DNA of 64,000 nt from Silene latifolia (taxonomy: Eukaryota > Streptophyta > Magnoliopsida > Caryophyllales > Caryophyllaceae). The notes beneath the pieces were generated by a model. That model did not search any database. It was not told the origin of the DNA and saw only the letters and a list, made by a program, of their open reading frames with translations. Positions 47,519 to 59,825 of this stretch are shown here, piece after piece; the stretch's first letter is position 1, and each line of letters starts with the position of its first letter. The position numbers and the translations under genes are program-made. The stretch covers positions 66,036,134-66,100,133 of the forward strand of contig NC_133537.1 in NCBI RefSeq assembly GCF_048544455.1, read 5' to 3'.

Positions 47519-48835
47519 TGTTAGTTATTTAGACCAAATTAATACTCATCTTATGATATCAAAATTACAAATTAATTTTAGGTGGTCTAAATCTACATGC
47601 ATGCAAAGCAAAATATAAAAGAGATGGTATTAAATCATCTTAAGACAAAAATTCCTTACATTGTTATAAGGCAAAATGGGCACAACTCAAGGACTCCTTC
47701 CTTGATGTTGTTCTTGTGCTAATGCAATAAGGATGATCCTCCAACACCTTAGTTACCAAAGTAGGTAATCTCTTAAGGTGGCACCCAAGATAAACCCAAA
47801 ATACTACTAAAATACTAACTAGGTAAATGTAGTAGTAACCTTGTTTATTTGTATATTTGATGTACTAATTAATATTATTACCTTGATAATATTATTAGTT
47901 TACTTTTATAGGTGTTTATTGTAAAAAGGATGAACAAAATAAGAAGAAAAATATGGTTTATTGATGGTGTATATGAACCATCCACAACAAGCACACAAAG
48001 ACCAATTTTTCTTCAAATTTCCAACCTTAGAAATGATGGAAGGACTTAGGTATATATAGGCATGCAAATATATACAATTCACATACAAATGCTAGTGGGA
48101 AATGCCTACCTTTTCCACTCACAATGAGTGTATTAGTAGTGTATAAAAATCTGTCCAAATGGTCCCCTCCGGGACCATTTCGATTTTCGACATTTGCCCC
48201 ACAAATGCTTATAAGTCTTATATTTAATTATCTGACATAATTAAATATTAATTTGATTATTTAACACTTAAATAATATAAATTAACTACCAATGACTACT
48301 TAACTATTAAGTAATCATAAGACCATTTTATCAACATACAATGTGTCAATATTATCCCAATTAGCTAATTTTACAACCTCTTGTAAAATATAAATAGCTA
48401 ATTAATTCCACCTCATAACATATACACATATCGCATAAAATTAATTAATTAACAATTAATTAATAAATTATTAATTATTAATTTATTACTTAAATATCAC
48501 ATAATTAAATAATAAATCTTCTCAGCCCGAGTTTGTAACCCGTCATCAAATAATACTTTTACGTGACTAATTAAAAGTCAAATAATGCAAGGAATTAATT
48601 ATCTCGTATCTCATACAAACAATTAATTCATTCTATTTGGGCATCATCCTATAGGTGTGACCTAAAGGGATCACCGATCACCGCGTCAGTCACACGACAA
48701 TAATGTCAAACTCTAGTCAGCCAATCATTACCGATTAACGATGACAAGCTGACAAATAAAAAGATAAATCCCTGATATTCCTTTTACGAGATTTAATAAG
48801 TAAACGCACTTATTGTGGAGGACACTACTCCAACA
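47519..48835 (-). repeat. Copia 5' LTR
   Basis: It is 1317 bp, TGTTAGTTATTT to CTCCAACA on the plus strand. It carries a 44-bp block (GGGAAATGCCTACCTTTTCC and on) that the 3' LTR lacks. The block is bounded by TAGTG on both sides, so a deletion between short repeats in the other LTR explains it. Confidence 0.92.
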
Positions 48836-48840
48836 CTTGT

Positions 48841-50711
48841 AAGACCAAGCGAAGACGTCTTTGAACTCACATAGGATGTCGATGAAATTGGCTCTTTCAG
48901 TTGGGTCTAGGGTCGTACCTATCCTAAGTTTTTGGGGTTCTAATTCCGTTCCTACATTAATAGGTTCGGTGTTTTCTATAACTGGTGCCCCTTCCCCCTC
49001 TTCTAGTATTTCCTTAATTATATAGGGAGGTTATTCGATTGAGTCTGGGTCAGGATCATCCTCATTATCATCGTAAATAGAATTGCATTCAGAATAACAC
49101 AAGGAGTAAGCAGAATCAGATTTATTCATATTAAAGTTTGAAAACAGCTGAAATAAAGAAGCCATCTCGTGAGAGTCGGTGGCGGTAAAAGGGACGATTC
49201 TTTGGGACATTCCCCAAGCTACTGTTACTAGGCGATACTATGCTAAGAGAAACAAAAGGGTGGGGAGTGACGACATGAGAAGACTCTTTAGCGACTTCTC
49301 TAGACTTAGATTCCGACTCCGACTCTGATTCCGACTCTAACTCGAATTCATCGTCTTCGGGTTCTCGTTTGAACATCCCTCCTTCTCCAGTAGTGACCTT
49401 GAAGAGCTTTCCTTGATTGTTGGTCCACTTGATCGACTTTCTCCACCCTTTCTGCTGATTCGAGCTGGTGTCAGTGATCAGTGTTGTAGGGTTGAAATGG
49501 TCGTCTTGAAGTATCATGGTAATGATCTCATCCTGCGCTTCCTTGACGAATCGATCCTCTCCAAACAGAAGGCTAACAGCCTGTTCGTCGAGACAAGGTG
49601 TCTGACGAGTTTTGACGGTAGGAACCGTTTCTGGAGGAATGAAGTAGAAATCGTGGAAGACCTCGATTCCAGCTAGTTGAATGCCTCTATACAACCAGGG
49701 TTCGGGAAATCCATGAAAATATTCACAGTCCCCTTCTCTGACGAAGTAACCATTTATTGTAGGGAGATAGGGTTGCATTTGGATTCCCTTACTTTTGCGG
49801 TTTTGAACTTGAGTAAGCATTTCGATGATTTCGGCCTTCGTGGGCTTGTACCCTAAGCCTAGTGGTATCTTTTGGGAGTTACCTTCCTTAAAAGGTATAA
49901 AGGTACTCTCTCTGATAGGGTTTAGCGGTATTCCTGGGAAGTATCTCTGGGATTTAAGTATGTGGTTGACCACCAAGTTGGAGTATGGGTCGAAATATAA
50001 GGGAGCCAGCTTGCTTTCTATAAGGTTTATGATTTGAAATCCTCTGAGCTCGTACACTGGATCTGCAACTACTTGGTTGCTAGACATTTTCTCTATTACG
50101 GCCTTGATAGGTGACGAAGTGATCGTAACTACCTTGCCATCTAGAGGGATCTTGATCTTTTGGTGTAAGGTGGATTTCACTGACTTGGAAGCGTGAATCC
50201 AGGGCCTACCTAGAAGTATATTGAAAGATGCCTCGATGTCCACTATCTGAAAATTAACCTTTCGTTTGAATGGCCCAGTGGCCACTGTAAGGTTAACTAG
50301 CCCCACTACTTTACGTTGCGTCCCGTCGTATGCCCAAACGCCTTGGTTAGTAGGAGTCTAGTATGATTCTTTCATGCCTAACTTGTATGCTGTCTTTAGT
50401 GGTATGACATTGACTGCGGAGCCATCATCCACCAGAGTCATTGGTACATTTTTCTTCAAGCATATGACTGTGATGTATAGAGCAAGGTTATGAGTGGCGC
50501 CAAAGGGAGGTAAGTCCTCGTCTGAGAAAGTAACTTGGTTCCTTAGCTTGATTGAGTGTTGGAAGACTAGGTTGACGACGTCATCAGGTGTAGAGTCGTG
50601 TGCTACGTTCAATTTAGCCAATGCTTGCAGCAAAGCCTGACGATGAGGAAATGAACTTGCAACTAGTTGCCAGACTGAAAGATCAGCCTTTGTCTTTTGA
50701 AGTTGCTTCAA
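48841..50711 (-). pseudogene. Ogre protease and linker to RT
   Basis: 50358-50711 has an aspartic-protease-like site (TLVDDGSAVNVIPLKTAYKL). A TAG stop follows at 50358, after which the same frame continues through 49131-50306 (FQIVDIEASFNILLGRPWIH, the second half of the protease fold, then a long linker). The linker includes a Glu/Ser repeat near 49310-49345. 48841-49130 carries the acidic linker just before RT, whose frame is cut by the Copia insertion. This protease type is typical of Tat/Ogre elements. Confidence 0.78.
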
Positions 50712-52582
50712 TAATGGTCAGGAGATATATCTTCGCCATCATTTGGTGTGATGACATTGGTGTTAGTAGCAACTGGACCACTCGTTTGTCCTTGAGTGAC
50801 ATTTTGATATGGACGTCCTGAGTGACTAAGGTGGTCTACATCTTGATCTTCACTAGCCTTGACTAGAGGATGCTCTTTGAGGTAAACATCTTCATCGTCA
50901 TCTGCCCATATTCCATGGACGATATTGAGCTCTCTCAAACTTATGATTTCAGCTTCTAAACTGTTTATTTGCTCGAAAAGATTGTCGGTCACTGCGATTA
51001 CTTCTTGCATTGTGGATCCTTGAGATAAGGTCGGAACCACTGGCCTGTCTTCCCTAGGTATAGTGTTTGGATTGCGTAGGGATGCCACTACAGCTTCTAG
51101 CTCTGAAACTTGTCTATTTACACTCTTTGCCCATGCGACAAAATTAGCGATAGTAGGGGAGATGGTAGAATAACTCTCCTCATTTTCTAGTGCATTGATT
51201 TCATCTTCAGCTGGAGAAATGAGGTGCGAACAATCCAAGGTGGATTCCTCATCTGTGATCATCAGAATTCCAAGAGGATTCTGAGTGTTTTTAGGCTTTC
51301 TTGCCGGAGGTATAGGTAAGCACCCATCTTCAATCATATCCTGAATGGTATGTTTCAATTTGAAGCAATTTTATGTATCATGCCCTTTGCCTCTATGGTA
51401 CTCGCAGTAGGCATTCTCATCCCAGAACCTAGACTTCTTATCTGGGTTAGTTGTAGGTTCTATGGGTTGGAGTTTGCCTTGTTTTATTAACCGTTTTAGA
51501 GCATTGGAGTACGAGTCACCAACGTTGGTGAACTTCCTTTGTGGGTTATTCTTCTTGGTAGATGATTCGACAACGTTGACCTCGTCGGCCTTGTTAGTGG
51601 AGCCATAAGAACGACTCGTTGTGCCTTGATATCCACGACCTATCGTTTTGGACAAGAGTCCTTTACGGATGTCATCATCAATTCTTATTCCTAGCACAGT
51701 TAAGTCTTTGAAAGACTTTATGTTTTGGTATCTTAGATGGTTCGCATAAATTGGCCTTAAATTATCTACAAACTTTTCAACAAGAGTAGCTTCGTCTGGG
51801 CGTTCGACGATTTGTGTGCTAGTCTTTCTCCACCTACTTAGGAAGTCTGTGAAACCTTCTTTCTCGTTTTGGGTAAGAACCTCTAGAGTGTGCATATTGA
51901 CTTGAATTTCAGCGTTATCTGCGTACTGTTTGGTGAACTCAATTGCAGCATCGTCCCAAGTAGCAATTTTCTTGTGATCCAAAGAGTAGAACCATTGCTT
52001 AGGATTAGTGTCACGAGATGAAGGAAAGATCCTTAGGAATATCTCTGGCTTAATGCCTTTGATAGACATATAATCTTTGCATGCATGAATATGGTTCAAA
52101 GGGTTTTCATGCCCCTTAAACTTCGGGATGTCAGTCATGTTGAAGTTAGCTGGAAGTTAAGCATTTACTACCTCATATTTGTGACTATTTTCCCTATAGA
52201 TATTATCTCCCTTGAGGTACATTAGTTGCCCCTCCAAATATTGGAGTCGCTTTTCAGCTTCAGTAGGACCTGGTGGAAGATTGACTTCTGGTTGTTCAAC
52301 AAAGGGTGGAGGGTTATCGTGTACGAGCATGTTAGGAATGGGATCCTCTGTAGAAGGAATTCTAGCTTCTACAGCGACAATAAGGCCTTCGATAGCATTG
52401 AGGCGAGCATAAGCCTGGTCTTGGCTTGCCTGGAGGCGAAGGAGTGCAGCTAGGATTTGATCATTTCCATTTACGGGCTGTTCGGATTCACCATTAACGC
52501 TTGCTTGACTAGTTCTCACCATTTCAGACTGAGGATAAGAAATCGACAACGAATCAAAACACGATCGACCATTTTCGCACAC
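50708..52582 (-). pseudogene. Ogre gag
   Basis: 52157-52582 is the N-terminal part (start MVRTSQASVNGESEQP at about 52522, then a helical segment). After a TAA the same frame continues at 51371-52138 with a gag domain (KFKGHENPLNHIHACKDYMS, QWFYSLDHKKIATWDDAAIE) and a zinc-finger-like CEYHRGKGHDT. A second TAA interrupts that finger. 50708-51358 continues (KHTIQDMIEDGCLPIPPARK). The stops are nonsense changes in an otherwise continuous frame, with one frameshift near 50710. Confidence 0.8.
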
Positions 52583-52872
52583 TTACTCAAAAAGAGACTT
52601 GACTAGTGAAGTGGGTGTGTGCCACTGTGTCAAGTGGGATTTGAAAATGACAAATTTTGAAATGTTTGTTCTAGACAACTGTAGTGTAGTTGTAGGTGTG
52701 CTGACTCGAAGTGGATTTTTGGAATAGGTTTGAGGCCCAAATTTTGATTTGACATTTGGACAGAGTTTCGGCTTATTTTGGGTTGTTTTAGGCCATTTTC
52801 GAAAATGTTTACATTTTGAAAAAGATTTTATTTTACAAAATTTCTTTATAGTTTTGTTTACAAAATGGTGAT
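52583..52872 (-). other. Ogre leader between gag and Athila-B
   Basis: This is a non-coding or weakly coding leader of the Ogre element. It ends in GTGAT, the TSD of Athila-B, and the leader resumes at 61332. Confidence 0.65.
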
Positions 52873-54381
52873 TGATACCCGTCGTTGTGAGTACCAAAAA
52901 TAAAATTTATAATCTTCTATTAAAACTAACCTAGGCTAGTGGTAACAGGGTCGAACCACAAGGAGGCGAATGTAACTTCTAATTGTCTAATTTAGTCTAA
53001 GGTAACAAAAGTGGGAGTTGATTTGATTTGGTCTATACTAATAGCAAATAAAGATAATAAACTAAATAAATAGATAAAACAGATAGAGAAGGGGTACTAG
53101 GATGGTCGGTTCATTATAGTTTCGGCGGCAGCATACTAAACAGGTCTAAATCAAACACATGAGGCGGGAAATAAAGAGGTCCTCTCGGTCCACTCTTAAC
53201 AAATAGCATCTTTCGATCTCGCTATAGGTCCCTAATATCACTAATACTAACTTTCGTCCTGAAAAGTGATTAACGGTCTAAACTTTACCTATCTTTCGAT
53301 CTCAGCATAGTTTAGTCATTTTAATTGGTGATCTAACAACTGTCCCTATCTCTCGATCTAATGGGTCAGTCATATATTAAGCATTCAACTAGTCGCGTGC
53401 ACTCGATTCGTCAAATAAAGAATTAAAACAATTAAAACGAAAATAAAACCTCACGTGGTCAGTCGATCGACCAGGCATGGCGGTCGATCGACCAACACGC
53501 GAATCAGGCCGTGTTCATTATATTGTCGTCTACACTATAACTCCCCTACATCCTAGCACGAATAAATTAGCTACTCATACTGAAATTAAAGGCAACAATA
53601 ATATTAAGGATTAAAGCTACGGAATTCATGCTTAAAACGGTAAAATAAAAAAGATGGCAATTCGGCTTGGGGACTGATCTAGCAATTCGACAACTATGAA
53701 CGAAAATAAAGTAACAGAATAAAACCAGAGAGTGCCGTGTGAATTGCGAAGGAAAAGAACAAAGCCGAATGACAAAGCGAATTGTATTCAATACCGAAAG
53801 TAATCTCGAACCCTAATTATTTCTAAAAAACTGTATGTAAAACTTTATGTAAAACTTGATAAAAAACTGGATCCCTGTATCTGTCGAACTAGGTTATGTT
53901 ATATAGAAAGTATACGTAACATAATTCCTAAACCTAATAACTCATGGGCTTGATAAATCTCGATGTTTTAATTCTCGTCTGGAATAGCGTCTTGGTCGAT
54001 CGACTGAAGTGACCGGTCGATCGATCGAATAACAAATGTCTGATAGCTCTACGGAACCGATGGTTGGTCGATCGACTGAAGGTAGTGGTCGATCGACTGC
54101 TTTAGCTGCTACTTGACTTCTATAATCTCGTGGATTTGTCTTTTTGACCTTGGAATGCGCACCAAGCTCGTTCCTTGAGTGAATACATCACGTCAAATGC
54201 AATGCAGGATACTCGGGGACGGATTTAGCTCGATTTCCGCTGGATTCTTCACATTTCTGCAATAATGTACAAAAATACGGAAGTAGACGGGAATAGGGAG
54301 AAATGTAGCATAAACTACATAAATGAGCTCTGAAATGCGTGTAAAATGGGATGTAAAACATCCTATAAATGACACGCATCA
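52873..54381 (-). repeat. Athila-B 3' LTR
   Basis: It pairs with 59826-61331 and differs at scattered sites. It has six GTCGATCGAC-type words (about 53461, 53482, 53995, 54017, 54066, 54089) in three close pairs. The inverse polypurine tract AACTTCCCCAAACCGAAC follows at 54382-54399; its core equals that of Athila-A. Confidence 0.93.
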
Positions 54382-56629
54382 AACTTCCCCAAACCGAACC
54401 CTTGCTTGTCCCCAAGCAAGAACTAGACTCGATCTAATAACCTAATGGAACGAGTTCAATCTCAGAGCAAAATGCAATATGTAAAGCCTAAACCAATTTA
54501 ATGCAATAAGTAACAATCAATTAGTAATGCGAATCATGCAAACGAGTTATAAGGTCGTTAAAAACTACTGAACCGTCAACCATAGAGACTTATCAAATCG
54601 GACTCTCACGGGTCGCTCAAATCTCTCATAAGCACAGGTGAAAATATAAGAGGATAGAAAGAATTTATTTTGTAGAGACTCTCACCTAACTACGACCTAT
54701 GAGAACATGCTTGCAGTATAATATGAAAGTAATCTCTATGACCGTACATATGCATTCCAACCAACAAAAGACCATGACACATGCCGAGGTATATATGTGG
54801 ATATGTGAGGTATAGGTAAGAAGAGGCAAAACATTTATGGAAAAGTGGAGGTACAGGTGATCAAGCTAGTACCAAAACGGAACCATATGGCAACATCCAA
54901 CTTCTTGCTCAAAATCAAACGACACGGTGCTATAGCAAGCACAAATCTCACAGTCTCCAGGTATAAAAGTAATCAACTAACTCCCCATAAGATATGAATA
55001 ATACATGGGAGCAAAAATCGCCATAAGATAAAGGCTTGAATTATGCGAATTGATTCTTTCTTTTTTCTTTCGAACTCCAGTCGATCGACCAGAATTGGCA
55101 GTCGATCGACTGCTTTGAACCGTACAGAACCTCTTTTTCATTTTTTCGAATCATTTTTTTCTCTTTTTTTTTTCTTTTTCTTTCCTTTCAACTTCTTTCC
55201 TCCTTCATTTCATCTTCCCAACAAAATCTCAAATAAGAGCAAATGCTACCAAAAACTAAGTAACAATCCCAAGAACATAGACTACTAGCTTGACAAAGGA
55301 CAGGCTAAATGTAGGATGTAGTAAATAGGACAAAAAGGATATTTTTGGCAATGTAGAGCTTGTGGGTAAAATGAATAAAGGAAAACCTCTACCACATGTG
55401 TCAACTAACCACAAACCGAATGCATACAGGTATTAAGCAGATTAAGTTCATATTTATGCAAATTAATATGACATGTCTCATAAGGAGTACTACTCACATT
55501 CCTAAATAAACCGGTCATAGATGTCACCAGTTATAGGCTCTAAATCTCATAAATATGATGTAGTTTGCCAATTTTTCAAGTCAAGTCTCAAGCTCAGCAA
55601 ATAAATTAACGAAAACTCGTAGGTATGCACTTATATGATTCTACTAATAACATGTTAATCAAGCAAGGCTTAGGCAAAACAGATGCAAATGCTATATCAT
55701 CATTGAAATACTACCGTTCCGACTCGACCTATATGCTAAAATAAACGTGCATTTTTTGAATTTTGTTGAAATTTTTCAATTTTTTTGGATTTTTGAATTT
55801 TTGGTATACATATATAAAATCAAATAACAATGCAAAACAGAATGTAAACGTGAATGCAAGCAAATGATATGCGACGCAAAACCCTTCCCCAAACCAAATC
55901 GCACAATGTCCCCATTGTGCAAAGTCATGTAATGAAGAAAAGAGAAACGGGAATTTGCGAGAAATTTAAACAAATAAAACATGACATGAAGTGGAACTCG
56001 GGAACTCACAAGACTTTAAGCGCAGCAAAGGAAACCTCCCCAAACCAGCGTGAGCTAGGAGGTTTCAGTAGCCAGCAGTGCTACCAATGAATACCTGAAA
56101 AGACAAACAAAGTACCACGCATAAAATCGAGAAAGACAATAATGAAGCGGCATTATGTGCATAACTAAGAAAAATGGAAGAAATAAATAGTGATGGAAGA
56201 TAAAGTGGAGTAGAAAACTCCCTTAGTTCCGCAAATCGACCAAACATAGCAGGAGAGAGGTCGTGAACAGGTACAGCAGTGCAGGTCGGTCGATCGACCA
56301 CATCACTCAGTCGATCGACCGAGGTGAAAGGAAAAAGAGCTCCGGAAACTGCAGACCGGTCGATCGACTATACAAACTTACCGATCGATCGGAGATATCT
56401 CTTTGTAACTTCCTATTTCTTCGTATTTGCTCAATTGCTTGAGCTAATGAGGTCTAAAAACCTGCAAATGCACAATAACACGCGCCCAAAATTGCGCAAA
56501 ACCCAAAGTAAAGCCTAAAGCGTATAAAATCCTAAGCAAGCAAAATAAAATGCGAAGTTTCGCGCACACAAAAGCAATAAAAAGTGTCTAACAAAAGCAA
56601 ATAAAATGTTCGTAAAAACATGTGATCAA
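54382..56629 (-). other. Athila-B 3' non-coding region, pol missing
   Basis: No supported ORF lies here, though in a complete Athila RT and integrase would lie between protease and this region. It contains two TCGATCGA pairs (about 55081-55110 and 56285-56395), a long pyrimidine tract (about 55135-55210), and a second CCTTCCCCAAACCAAATCG polypurine-like site near 55883 next to CACAATGTCCCCATTGTG, a perfect palindrome. Confidence 0.75.
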
Positions 56630-57880
56630 CTAGTAGTTGATCAAGAACGGCCACGGAATGGCCCACTTCGTCGGCTTCTGGCTACTAGAGGTAGCCTCAA
56701 CGGTGCTTATCTTATCAGTTGCACCCTTCTTAGCTTCCATGTCCGTATGGCTCAACGGATCAACACTTTCATCATCTCCCCAGTCAATGATCTCTTCGGA
56801 CTCGTCAGAATCCAAATCGGACTTCCTTGCCTTGACCGGCTCGTCATCAACTTCCTCATCAGTGGCATAGCTAAGGCAACCAAGACCTCCTCGTGAAATG
56901 ATTGGCTTCTTCGCAGCTAGAGTGACTTGCAGCTCTTCCTTCCCCAAACCAGCTCCTGTAATATCAGAAATAGACAAATCTTCCTCCAATTTGCTCCCAA
57001 TCTGGGGCGGAGGGGTTACAACAGGAATAGAGATAGGCATATCAGGAAGCACAAAGTACGATTTCTTGTCAGAAACCGTATTACAAGTCACAGGCCACAT
57101 AGGGTCTTTCTTCTTAGCAGGTTGGGCAAAAACAATGGAATGCTTTCCTACTTTGAAGGTCAAGGTTCCTAGACCGACATCTATGACTGCACCAGCAGTG
57201 TGCAGAAATGGCCTACCCAAAATAATGGGAATATGGGCATCCTCAGGCATGTCAAGTACAACGAAGTCGACAGGGAAGAAAAACTTCCCTATTTGCACGG
57301 GGATGTCCTCTAAAACTCCTATTGGCTGGACCGCAGATCGGTCAGCCATCTGTACTGTCATGTCTGTCACTGCGAACCTAGTCAATTTGAGCTTCCTAGC
57401 AAGACTCAGGGGCATTACACTTATACTAGCTCCTAAGTCACATAATGCCTTCTCAATAGAGAAGGTACCTATATTGCAAGGAACAGAAAAGCTACCCGGG
57501 TCCTCTAGCTTATGGGGTGCAGTGTGAGACAAATAAGAGCATGACTCTTTGGTTAATGCGACAGTATGCACATTTTCAAGTGACTTTTTCTTAGACAAGA
57601 GTTGTTTCATGAATTTAGTATAGGCAGGCACTTGATTAACTAACTCAAGGAAAGGCACTTGTACATTCAAGCTACGAATAACTTTTTCAAATTTATTGAA
57701 AGATACGTGTTCTTTCGTCGGCACTAGTCTTTTCGGATATGGGGCTGTAAGAAGTAGCTTAGCCCTCTCCTCTAAATCGCGCATGCCGGTATCCGTGGAC
57801 TTAGGCTGGAAGTCCACTACTTTCTCTTTGTTGAAGCTTGAACCTCTCGACCGTCTCAAATGTGAACCATTGATTGACAT
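56630..57880 (-). CDS. Athila-B protease region
   Basis: An open 416-aa frame. The N-terminal part (PYPKRLVPTKEHVSFNKFEK, FLELVNQVPAYTKFMKQLLS) is the conserved Athila block before protease. The protease has the active-site motif CDLGASISVMPLSLARKL and the fold partner IPIILGRPFLHTAGAVIDVG. The frame ends soon after (TKWAIPWPFLINY) with no transition to RT, so pol was lost or replaced. No break lies inside this frame; upstream gag fragments are in other frames. Confidence 0.82.
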   Translation of the reverse strand: MSINGSHLRRSRGSSFNKEKVVDFQPKSTDTGMRDLEERAKLLLTAPYPKRLVPTKEHVSFNKFEKVIRSLNVQVPFLELVNQVPAYTKFMKQLLSKKKSLENVHTVALTKESCSYLSHTAPHKLEDPGSFSVPCNIGTFSIEKALCDLGASISVMPLSLARKLKLTRFAVTDMTVQMADRSAVQPIGVLEDIPVQIGKFFFPVDFVVLDMPEDAHIPIILGRPFLHTAGAVIDVGLGTLTFKVGKHSIVFAQPAKKKDPMWPVTCNTVSDKKSYFVLPDMPISIPVVTPPPQIGSKLEEDLSISDITGAGLGKEELQVTLAAKKPIISRGGLGCLSYATDEEVDDEPVKARKSDLDSDESEEIIDWGDDESVDPLSHTDMEAKKGATDKISTVEATSSSQKPTKWAIPWPFLINY

Positions 57881-59700
57881 CGGGTCGTACTTGAGCCGGG
57901 ATCGACCCCATCAAGCACTCGGGTCTTTCCCAATATTTTCGGGATCGCCGTGCCCAAAACAGATGATCCTCAAGTTGTCGGGCATCGGAGGACGAAAAAT
58001 CTCACTATCGCAGCCGATCTCGGTCGATCGACCCGGTGATGTCAGTCGATCGACTGAGTTGAACAGGACCAGAAGCTTCTGTAACCCGCACTTCAGTCGA
58101 TCGACCGGGTATGTCAGTCGATCGACTGATATACCTGGTAGACGCCTTTTTCTTTCCTTTGCTCGTTCCAGCTTTGTTTTGACTCGGTTTTGCCTCATCT
58201 TTTGCAGCGTCATCCTCGACCATAGCAGGCCCCTCCAGGGTGGACCCAATCCTCAAAGTTATGGCATTTAGGGTCTCTTTCTGGTCAGTTTGAGTCGGTA
58301 AGTGTCCCGGAGCTCGAGTGGTACTCTTGCTAGCCAATTGAGCAATTTGGCTCTCTAGCATCTTCATCCCGGCCTCTCTAGCTTGGGACTCCTTCAGCAA
58401 TAAGTTCTTCAACTCGGTGAACTCGGAATTTTGGGATTGTTGCTGCTGCGGCACATAGGGAGGTTTTTGATATGGTTGTTTATGTGGAGGCACATAGGCT
58501 TGCTGCTGCTGTTGTTGTGGCGGTTGAGTCGGATTCAGGACATTCTGGCTACTCCACCTCAAGTTGGGGTGGACATTCGGCTCGTAGTACGTGTTTGTCT
58601 GCCTATAGTGTTGAAAGGCAGCACAAGACTCGAAGGGGACAGAACAATTCTCTGAGACATGCCCCTCAGCTCCGATATTCTGCTGCATTTAAAGGACCGT
58701 CTCGAAACAAAGCATTAACATGGTACATCCCTCCTTTAGAAGCTCCTCCCAACTCATATTTGTCAAACCTTGCAGTGAGAGCTTCTAGTGCAGCAACAGA
58801 GGAAGATTCAGCAACTCTCCTCTGGTTTCCTCTCGAATTCCCATATTCAGCCTTATGAGTGGCCAGATCATCAATGATCTTCTACCCCTTAGTCTCTCCC
58901 ATGTTCTTAGCAAATCGGCCATTGGTTGCAGCATCCAAAATAGCCCTTTGATCGTCATACAGCCCATTATAGAACTGATTGCAAAGACTCCATTTTTCGA
59001 ACCCATGGTGCGGTATGGTTCGCACCAATTTCTTGAAACGGACCCATGCTTCATGAAAGTTCTCATCAGGCCCCTGTTTAAAGCCCGTGATCTGAGCTCT
59101 AATGGCATTCGTCTTCGAGGCAGAGAAGTATTTCTTGTAGAATGCCAAGGCCAAAGAATTCCAGCCGGTGATCCCATGAGCGGCTCGATCCAGATCTCTA
59201 TACCACTCCCTTGCAGCATCACGAAGGGAGAAAATGAACATGGTCTCCTTGATCTGGTCTTGGGTCACACCGGTCGGCGGGGGTATAGAGCAAAGAATAA
59301 TCAATAAAAATCTCCATATGCTTGGTGCATCTTCATTTGCAGCTCCCCGAACTGGTTTCTCTCAACCAGGTTAATATAGGAAGGCTTTGGCTTGAATTTT
59401 CTCGCCTCCCCAGGTAGTTCGAATCCTTTGTAGAGATTCGCAGCTGTCGGCTCTGAGTGACTAGCAATGGTTGCTTCTTCAGCCATGACTGGAATTTCTG
59501 GAGAAGTGACTGTCTCACCAAGAAATTGAAGCAGAGATGTAGGTGGATCTTCCTCGAACAGCAGCGTTCTCGTAGTAGCTTGACAGAGTACTCAGCTCTT
59601 CCTCTGTCGGTAATACCCTTTGTGATCGTCTCAACTCGCGCAAGGATTTCTCGATCTCAGGATTGAATGGTACTAGTTCACAACCCTGTGACCTGCGCAT
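57881..59700 (-). pseudogene. Athila-B gag, frameshifted
   Basis: 59301-59486 (MAEEATIASHSEPTAANLYK) and 58882-59304 (IFSLRDAAREWYRDLDRAAH, YKKYFSASKTNAIRAQITGF, NQFYNGLYDDQRAILDAATN) hold the gag core. A frame change near 58880 leads to 58785-58880. 58005-58688 is the C-terminal part with a glutamine-rich stretch (about 58430-58540), KELLLKESQAREAG-type helices and a tail. The tail contains four TCGATCGA words, two of them translated as repeated SRSTDIPGRSTE-like residues. An Athila-type zinc knuckle would fall near 58650 (HVSENC only). Confidence 0.8.
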
Positions 59701-59802
59701 AAGAAGAAACTATAAAAAGAATATAAGAAAAGTTTACGGAACGGAAGTCCCTTAAACTAAAGAAAGACTAAATAAAAACAACTAAAAATTAGAACAATTG
59801 CC

Positions 59803-59820
59803 TCCCCGGCAACGGCGCCA
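59803..59820 (-). other. Athila-B primer binding site (tRNA-Asp type)
   Basis: The minus strand reads TGGCGCCGTTGCCGGGGA, complementary to the 3' end of tRNA-Asp, five bases from the 5' LTR. It equals the Athila-A site plus one G. Confidence 0.9.
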
Positions 59821-59825
59821 AAATT

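Larger units (their letters stand above)
39561..48835 (-). mobile_element. Ty1/Copia LTR retrotransposon, minus strand, TSD CTTGT
   Basis: LTRs are at 39561-40822 and 47519-48835. The TSD CTTGT is at 39556-39560 and 48836-48840. On the minus strand the order is 5' LTR, initiator-Met primer site, gag, zinc knuckle and protease, integrase, RT, RNase H, polypurine tract, 3' LTR: integrase before RT is the Copia order. It splits the Ogre frame just upstream of RT. Frames are broken at several places. The lineage within Copia was not determined. Confidence 0.93.

Noticed and set aside
52583..52897. 104-aa minus-strand ORF as a separate gene
   Set aside because: Spans the Ogre leader and the Athila-B LTR border, so it is a chance frame.
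56898..57527. Plus-strand ORF of 209 aa
   Set aside because: Antisense shadow of the Athila-B protease frame.
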